Shown here one piece after another: positions 59,160 to 64,000 of a stretch of DNA of 64,000 nt (its first letter is position 1; the number at the start of each line of letters is the position of its first letter). The translations under genes and the position numbers were made by a program. Location: the NCBI GenBank assembly GCA_028224115.1, contig JAOIVP010000001.1:25516-89515 (forward strand), written 5' to 3'. The DNA is from Candidatus Pelagibacter sp. (GTDB taxonomy: Bacteria > Pseudomonadota > Alphaproteobacteria > Pelagibacterales > Pelagibacteraceae). Below the pieces are notes generated by a model, which did no database searches, was not told the origin of the DNA, and saw nothing but the letters and a program-made list of their open reading frames with translations.

Positions 59160-60116
59160 ATGAAAAAAATTTTAGTTATTCAACCTATCCATGAAGCTGG
59201 AATAGAACTACTTAAAAATAATTCAAATTATGAATTTGAAGTTGTGGAAAATGTTGATCCTGAATTTCTTAAATCAAAAATTAAAGATTGTGATGCAGCA
59301 TCGATTAGAACAGCAAAATTAACTGGAGATGTAATTGAAGCAGCCAAAAATCTTAAAATAATTTCAAGACATGGTGTTGGTTATGATAATATTGATTTAG
59401 AAACATCAAAAAAAAATAATCTTACTCTAGCAATTACTGCAACAGCAAATGCTGTAGCTGTAGCTGAACATGTAATGTTTATGTTGCTCAATATTTCTAA
59501 AAGAAAGAGTATGTATGATAATGCTGTTAAAGATGGAAAATTTAACGACCGAAATAAATTGCCTAAGACTGTAGAACTTTGGGGTAAAAATATATTAATT
59601 GCTGGATTTGGTAGAATTGGTCAAGCTCTTATAAAAAGATGTTTAGGTTTTGAAATGAAAGTTTTTGTTTATGACCCTTTTGTCTCTAAAGATGTAATAG
59701 AAAACTTAGGTGGAATAAAAGTTGAGAGTATGGAATATACTTGTAAAGATATGGATGCAATTTCTCTTCATATTCCATTAAATGATAAAACTAAAAATAT
59801 AATTAATTATGATTTACTCAAAACTATGAAAAAAAATTGTATTTTAATTAATGCTGCTAGAGGCGGAATTGTTAATGAAATTGATTTAGATAAAGCTTTA
59901 AAAGAAGATTTAATTTTTGGTGCTGGTTTAGATGTTTTTGAAATTGAACCCCCAGAGTCAAACAATCCTTTACTTAAAAACGATAAAGTTTTTCTAAGTC
60001 CACACACAGCAGCTTTTACTGAAGAATGCATGACAAGAATGGGAAAAGAGACAATACAAAATATTTTTGATTTTTTTGATGAAAAGTTAGAAAAATCTAA
60101 AACAGTAAAATTATAA
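59160..60116 (+). CDS. D-2-hydroxyacid dehydrogenase (PGDH-like)
   Basis: The 318-aa enzyme has ISRHGVGYDNIDLETSK, NAD loop IAGFGRIGQALIKRC, catalytic Arg in INAARGGIVNE, Glu in FEIEPPESNN and His in LSPHTAAFTEE. The C-terminal regulatory ACT domain of full-length phosphoglycerate dehydrogenase is absent, so it is probably a catabolic hydroxyacid dehydrogenase. Last gene of the plus unit that begins at 56302, with a 41-bp gap from the PhyH gene. Converges with iolE 8 bp away. Confidence 0.87.
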   Translation: MKKILVIQPIHEAGIELLKNNSNYEFEVVENVDPEFLKSKIKDCDAASIRTAKLTGDVIEAAKNLKIISRHGVGYDNIDLETSKKNNLTLAITATANAVAVAEHVMFMLLNISKRKSMYDNAVKDGKFNDRNKLPKTVELWGKNILIAGFGRIGQALIKRCLGFEMKVFVYDPFVSKDVIENLGGIKVESMEYTCKDMDAISLHIPLNDKTKNIINYDLLKTMKKNCILINAARGGIVNEIDLDKALKEDLIFGAGLDVFEIEPPESNNPLLKNDKVFLSPHTAAFTEECMTRMGKETIQNIFDFFDEKLEKSKTVKL

Positions 60117-60124
60117 TATAAAAA

Positions 60125-61027
60125 TTAGTTTTGAAAAACTTCTAAGTTACTTTTGTTAAGAGTTTCTGTTAAATATTTATAACCAATCTTTGCGTATTCA
60201 AAAGGATTTGCTTTTGCGGGATCTTGTTCGGCCTCTACTACTAGCCATCCTGAATAGTTTTTTTCTTTCAATATATTAAACAATGGTTGGTAATCTATAC
60301 ATCCATCACCCGGAACTGTAAATGCACCCTCTAAAAAAGCACCTCTAAAACTTAAATCTTCTTTTAAAGATTTTTCTAAAACACTTTTTCTAATATCTTT
60401 ACAATGCATATGAATTAATCTTTCACTAAAATCATTTAATATTTTTAAAGAGTCTCCTTGAGCAAATAACATGTGACCAGTGTCTAATGTAAGTTTTACA
60501 CTATCATCAGTATTTTCAAGCAATCTAACTGTATCCTCTTCAGTCTCTATTACAGTGCCCATGTGGTGATGGTAAGCAAGTGGCATCCCTTCATCTTCAA
60601 GATATTTTCCCATTTCTGAAATTTTTTCATAGTATTTTTTAGACTCTTCAAGATCCATTTGAGGTCTTGTAGATAATTTTCGATTTGGATCTCCTTGAAT
60701 TGAACCAGAAACTTCAGCAAAAACCATGCAAGGTGAATTACAATCTTTAAAAAGTTTTAACTGATCTTGAATTAGATCTTTTTCTTCATTAACACTATTT
60801 GTTCTTAAATTAGCTCCATACCAGCCTGAACATAAATTTAATTTAAACTCTTTTAATTTAGGTATTAATTCTTCAGATTTTTTGGGGAATTTTCCACCTG
60901 ACTCTATTCCTATAAACCCTGCCAGACTAGCTTCAGACAAACATTGCTCTAAAGAAGTATCACCTCCTAATTCAGGCATATCATCATTACTCCATGCTAT
61001 CGGTGCTATTCCTAGTTTAACTGTCAT
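60125..61027 (-). CDS. iolE: Inosose dehydratase (IolE)
   Basis: The 300-aa TIM-barrel protein opens KLGIAPIAWSNDDMPELGGD, the typical IolE start (LGxxPIxWxNDDxPELGG), and has SGWYGANLRTNSV, LAYHHHMGTVIET with metal His/Glu, TLDTGHMLFAQGD and VVEAEQDPAKANPFEYAKIGY. IolE dehydrates scyllo-inosose to 3D-trihydroxycyclohexane-1,2-dione, the substrate of IolD. It is divergent from iolG across 143 bp that carries two ATGATG-CATCAT-type dyads. Confidence 0.95.
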   Translation of the reverse strand: MTVKLGIAPIAWSNDDMPELGGDTSLEQCLSEASLAGFIGIESGGKFPKKSEELIPKLKEFKLNLCSGWYGANLRTNSVNEEKDLIQDQLKLFKDCNSPCMVFAEVSGSIQGDPNRKLSTRPQMDLEESKKYYEKISEMGKYLEDEGMPLAYHHHMGTVIETEEDTVRLLENTDDSVKLTLDTGHMLFAQGDSLKILNDFSERLIHMHCKDIRKSVLEKSLKEDLSFRGAFLEGAFTVPGDGCIDYQPLFNILKEKNYSGWLVVEAEQDPAKANPFEYAKIGYKYLTETLNKSNLEVFQN

Positions 61028-61067
61028 AAGGTTATATTTTATTAAAATTACATCTTATAAATAGAAT

Positions 61068-61086
61068 ATGATGTTTAAGTCATCAA
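61068..61086. promoter_or_regulatory. First iol operator dyad
   Basis: ATGATG-TTTAAGT-CATCAA (61068-61086) is a 6-base inverted repeat with one mismatch and a 7-base spacer in the iolE/iolG divergent region. A second copy lies 38 bp away (centre to centre). The paired arrangement resembles regulator binding sites. Confidence 0.5.
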
Positions 61087-61105
61087 GAAAATTATTCTTT
61101 AAAAA

Positions 61106-61124
61106 ATGATGTTAAACTCATCAT
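61106..61124. promoter_or_regulatory. Second iol operator dyad
   Basis: ATGATG-TTAAACT-CATCAT (61106-61124) is a perfect 6-base inverted repeat with the same 7-base spacer as the copy at 61068. It lies 47 bp upstream of the iolG start. No LacI-, GntR- or RpiR-type regulator is present in the window to bind it. Confidence 0.55.
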
Positions 61125-61170
61125 ACAAATTCTTTCTTGATTTTATTTTTCAATTCTGTTCTATATTCTT

Positions 61171-62172
61171 ATGATTAATTTTTCTCTCATGGGTGCAGGT
61201 AGAATTGGCAAGATGCATGCAGAGATAATTTCAGCCCACCCAAATGCAAAATTGAAATATGTTTACGATGTAAATAAAAAATTTGCAAATGATGTTGCAA
61301 AATCTACAAAATGTAAAACTGCAAGTAAGCCAGAAGAAGCAATAAATTCAAAAGATATTGATGCCGTTTTAATTGCTTCAGCCACTCCAACACATACTAA
61401 ATTTATAACCATGGCAGCTAAAGCAGGAAAAGCAATTTTTTGTGAAAAGCCAATTGATCTAGATATTAAAAAAGTAAATAAATGTTTAAATCAAATTAAA
61501 AATACTAAAGTTCCAATTCAAATAGGATTTAATAGAAGGTTTGACTCTAGTCATGCGAAAGCCCAGCAAGCAAAAGTAAAAAAAGAAATTGGTGAGCTAG
61601 AAATGATTGTAATTACCAGTCGTGACCCAGAACCTCCTGGTATAGATTATTTAAAAGCAGCAGGTGGATTTTTTAGAGATACAACTATCCATGATTTTGA
61701 TTTAGCTAGATTTATATTGGGTAACGACCCTGTAATGCAAATTTCAGCTTTTGGTGAAGCCTTATTTGATAAAAATGCAAAAAAGCAAAAAGATCACGAT
61801 ACAGCTATGTTTATTTTAAAATCAAAAAAAGGAGTTTTAATACATATAAATAATTCTAGAAGAGCTGTTTATGGTTATGATCAAAGAGTTGAAGTTTTTG
61901 GAAGTAAAGGAATGATTATTTCAAATAATCAAACTCCATCATCCGTAGAGAGATATACAAATAAGTCAACCTCGGTAAAAGATCCAATACATTTTTTCTT
62001 TATTGAAAGATATGAACAAGCCTACAGAGATCAATTCAATGAATTTGTAAAATGTGTTACTAAAAAAACTAAACCAAAAGTTACTTTCGAAGATGGTAAA
62101 AACGCACTGATAATTGCTAATGCAGCTTACGAGTCATATAAAAAAGGTAAAGTTGTAAATATAAAGTTTTAA
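61171..62172 (+). CDS. iolG: myo-Inositol 2-dehydrogenase
   Basis: The 333-aa Gfo/Idh/MocA enzyme has NAD motif MGAGRIGKMHAEII (7-20), Lys93 (CEKPIDLD), FNRRFDSSH, and the catalytic pair Asp170/His174 in FFRDTTIHDFDLARF. These correspond to the catalytic Lys-Asp-His triad of Bacillus IolG. It oxidises myo-inositol to scyllo-inosose with NAD. Divergent from iolE and 1 bp before an ABC ATPase, so it begins an inositol uptake and oxidation operon. Confidence 0.93.
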   Translation: MINFSLMGAGRIGKMHAEIISAHPNAKLKYVYDVNKKFANDVAKSTKCKTASKPEEAINSKDIDAVLIASATPTHTKFITMAAKAGKAIFCEKPIDLDIKKVNKCLNQIKNTKVPIQIGFNRRFDSSHAKAQQAKVKKEIGELEMIVITSRDPEPPGIDYLKAAGGFFRDTTIHDFDLARFILGNDPVMQISAFGEALFDKNAKKQKDHDTAMFILKSKKGVLIHINNSRRAVYGYDQRVEVFGSKGMIISNNQTPSSVERYTNKSTSVKDPIHFFFIERYEQAYRDQFNEFVKCVTKKTKPKVTFEDGKNALIIANAAYESYKKGKVVNIKF

Positions 62173-62173
62173 T

Positions 62174-62914
62174 ATGAGTATTTTATCCCTAAATAATATT
62201 GCAATGAATTTTGGAGCAATCCAAGCACTTACAGGGGTAAGTTTTGACATTAATGATTCAGAAACAGTTGGTTTAATGGGAGATAACGGAGCTGGTAAAT
62301 CTACTTTATTAAAAATTATTGCTGGTAATTTTAAACCTTCTTCTGGAGATATAATGTTTGATAATAACGAAGTTAACTTTGAAAAACCAATTGATGCTAG
62401 AAAATCAGGAATAGAAGTTGTTTATCAAGATTTAGCTCTGTGTAATCACTTAACAGCAGCTTCAAATGTTTTTCTTGGAAGAGAAATTCAAAAAGGTGTT
62501 TGGCCATTTAAATATTTAGATTATCCAGCAATGTTTAAGAAGTCTGCTGAACTTTTTGAAGAACTTAAATCCGAAACACGCCCAAAAGATTTAGTTATGC
62601 AAATGTCAGGAGGACAAAGACAGGCTGTAGCTATAGCTAGAACAAGACTTACAAACCCAAAATTAGTTTTAATGGACGAACCAACAGCAGCAATTAGTGT
62701 AAGACAAGTTGCAGAAGTACTTGATCTTATAAAAAGATTAAAAGATCAAGGTATAGCTGTATTATTAATTAGTCATAGAATGCCAGATATTTTTGAAGTT
62801 TGTGAAAAATTGGTAGTTTTAAGGCGAGGAGAAAAAGTTTGTGAAAAAATGATAAAAGATTCTTCAACAGAAGAGGCAACGGGATTAATTACAGGAGCAA
62901 TAGATAGAGCATGA
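62174..62914 (+). CDS. Inositol/sugar ABC importer ATPase (CUT2)
   Basis: The 246-aa ATPase has Walker A GDNGAGKST (36-44), Q-loop VYQDLAL, signature MSGGQRQ, Walker B KLVLMDEPT and H-loop ISHRMPD. Single-domain CUT2 type. Linked to iolG, so it probably energises myo-inositol import. Its stop overlaps the permease start by 4 bp (ATGA). Confidence 0.93.
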   Translation: MSILSLNNIAMNFGAIQALTGVSFDINDSETVGLMGDNGAGKSTLLKIIAGNFKPSSGDIMFDNNEVNFEKPIDARKSGIEVVYQDLALCNHLTAASNVFLGREIQKGVWPFKYLDYPAMFKKSAELFEELKSETRPKDLVMQMSGGQRQAVAIARTRLTNPKLVLMDEPTAAISVRQVAEVLDLIKRLKDQGIAVLLISHRMPDIFEVCEKLVVLRRGEKVCEKMIKDSSTEEATGLITGAIDRA

Positions 62915-63948
62915 GTTCAGTAAAATTTAATCAAGAATTAATTTCTAAAACAGAAAAAACATTTTTACAAAAACTTGTTTCTGAACAATCTTTTTGGGTA
63001 TCAGTTGCTTTGCTAGGTATTTGTTTTGTAATGTTTTTTGTTGAAGACGCATTTTCAAGCAAAGATAATTTATTTAATATTACAAGAAATTTTTCATTCA
63101 TAGGCATTATGGCAATTGGAATGACTTTTGTAATAATTACCGCAGGTATTGATTTGTCAGTTGGATCAATTATGGGTGTTACAGGTGTTATATGTGGTTT
63201 ATTTTTAGATGCACAATATTTGCCAGAATGGTATTCGAAAGCATCTTATTTTGAAGGAGTGTATGTTTGGGTTTCAATATTTCTTGCACTATTGGCAGGC
63301 GCATTAATAGGTGCTGTTAATGGTTATTTGATAGCTTATCTTAAACTTTCTCCATTTGTAGTAACTCTAGGAATGATGGCAATCGCAAGAAGTCTAGCTT
63401 TAGTAGTTTCTAACAACAAAATGTTTTATGAATTTGGTCCTAAAGACGAAATGTTTTATGAAATTGGTGGAGGATCAATCTTTGGTGTGGCTAATGCCAC
63501 TTGGTTATTGATTGTGTTAACAATTTTAATGGGGTTGGTCTTAAAATACACATCTTATGGAAAGCATGTTTATGCGGTTGGAAGTAATAAAAAAGCAGCT
63601 GAATTGTCAGGTATTAATACTAGATGGATTGAAATGTCTGTTTATATAATAAGTGGGTTATTTGCTGCTATTTCTGCTGTAATGATTGTTGGTTGGATGG
63701 GTTCAGTTACCAATGCTTTAGGTTATACATATGAATTAAGAGTAATTGCAGCGACTGTAATTGGTGGTGCAAATTTAATGGGTGGAGTTGGTGGAACATT
63801 CGGAGCATTCATTGGAGCTGCTTTAATGGAAACAATAAGAAATAGTTTGTTGATGGCAGGTATTGATCCTTATTGGCAAGGGACTTTCTTAGGATTATTT
63901 ATTGTTGGTGCAGTTTGGTTAGAAAAAGTTAAAAACAAAAAAAATTAA
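62911..63948 (+). CDS. Inositol/sugar ABC importer permease (CUT2)
   Basis: The 345-aa permease shows VIITAGIDLSVGSIMGVTGV, SPFVVTLGMMAIARSLALV, and VIAATVIGGANLMGGVGGTFGAF. Residues near 170-186 contain a duplicated motif MFYEFG...MFYEIG encoded by two copies of a near-identical segment 30 bp apart. The matching binding protein is not in the window; only 52 non-coding bases remain to the right edge, so it probably lies just beyond or elsewhere. Confidence 0.93.
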   Translation: MSSVKFNQELISKTEKTFLQKLVSEQSFWVSVALLGICFVMFFVEDAFSSKDNLFNITRNFSFIGIMAIGMTFVIITAGIDLSVGSIMGVTGVICGLFLDAQYLPEWYSKASYFEGVYVWVSIFLALLAGALIGAVNGYLIAYLKLSPFVVTLGMMAIARSLALVVSNNKMFYEFGPKDEMFYEIGGGSIFGVANATWLLIVLTILMGLVLKYTSYGKHVYAVGSNKKAAELSGINTRWIEMSVYIISGLFAAISAVMIVGWMGSVTNALGYTYELRVIAATVIGGANLMGGVGGTFGAFIGAALMETIRNSLLMAGIDPYWQGTFLGLFIVGAVWLEKVKNKKN

Positions 63949-64000
63949 TTAAAAAACTATTTTATTCATACAGTTATATTTATTAAAAATTAATATATCA

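Noticed and set aside
1..64000. CRISPR arrays, tRNA or rRNA genes, insertion sequences, integrases, attachment sites
   Set aside because: No regularly spaced repeats, no cloverleaf-like sequences, no transposase or integrase reading frames and no terminal inverted repeats were seen.

Overview
The window looks like a chromosomal segment of a streamlined, AT-rich marine alphaproteobacterium, most likely a SAR11 (Pelagibacterales) member. The clues are visibly low G+C (about 30 percent by eye, not computed), lysine/asparagine/isoleucine-rich proteins, very short intergenic gaps (the largest are about 165-175 bp), many 1-10 bp gene overlaps, and a thiamin riboswitch in front of a sodium:solute symporter, an arrangement known from SAR11 as thiV. 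I found no rRNA, tRNA, CRISPR array, insertion sequence or phage gene, and no gene-free stretch longer than 300 bases.

Left part (1-17.9 kb), mostly core-type genes: a short beta-carbonic-anhydrase-like protein, a SOUL haem-binding protein, a TauE/SafE exporter, GNAT-like proteins, a ScfR-type XRE regulator facing isocitrate lyase (aceA) with tandem TTTGTAAA boxes between them, a GcvT/DmdA-like folate enzyme, a TPR protein, an ABC-2 exporter, a periplasmic thioredoxin-like protein, riboswitch-thiV, an aldo/keto reductase, a pentapeptide-repeat protein, an FMN reductase, ccdA and PEP carboxylase (ppc).

Right part (17.8-64 kb): a long and almost uninterrupted carbohydrate-catabolism island. 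Block A (17.8-28.3 kb, minus) carries an SMP-30 lactonase, an enolase-superfamily dehydratase, a FAH-family hydrolase, a DHRS6-like SDR, a beta-hydroxyacid dehydrogenase, a TRAP transporter, a 2-hydroxyacid dehydrogenase and an IlvD/Edd sugar-acid dehydratase; a UxaA-type dehydratase and a DMT transporter follow on the plus strand. Block B (30.7-36.9 kb, minus) is a ribose-type (CUT2) ABC importer with a xylose-dehydrogenase-like SDR, an aldose 1-epimerase and a Gfo/Idh oxidoreductase. Block C (37.1-44 kb) is a TctABC importer with an SDR and a ROK kinase, divergent from pdxA-like and rhamnonate-dehydratase-like genes. Block D (44-52.5 kb, minus) has ribokinase, FucU/RbsD mutarotase, a second CUT2 importer, a 2-hydroxyacid dehydrogenase, a Gfo/Idh enzyme and iolD. 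Block E (52.5-64 kb) has an aldehyde dehydrogenase, a HpaI-type aldolase, a MarR-like regulator, a DUF1907 hydrolase, a ketopantoate-reductase-like gene, two 2OG-Fe(II) oxygenases, a further 2-hydroxyacid dehydrogenase, then divergent iolE and iolG with a third CUT2 importer running to the right edge.

Together the genes suggest uptake of inositol, neutral sugars and sugar acids followed by oxidative, non-phosphorylating breakdown (dehydrogenase, lactonase, dehydratase, then hydrolase or aldolase) to pyruvate plus small acids or aldehydes, feeding the glyoxylate shunt and PEP carboxylase. The most provocative reading is that iolG-iolE-iolD are completed not by iolB/C/J (absent here) but by the adjacent aldehyde dehydrogenase, an acid-sugar dehydratase and the HpaI-type aldolase. 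Candidate operators, terminators placed after binding-protein genes, and a truncated aldo/keto-reductase relic give clues to regulation and to the island's recombination history.
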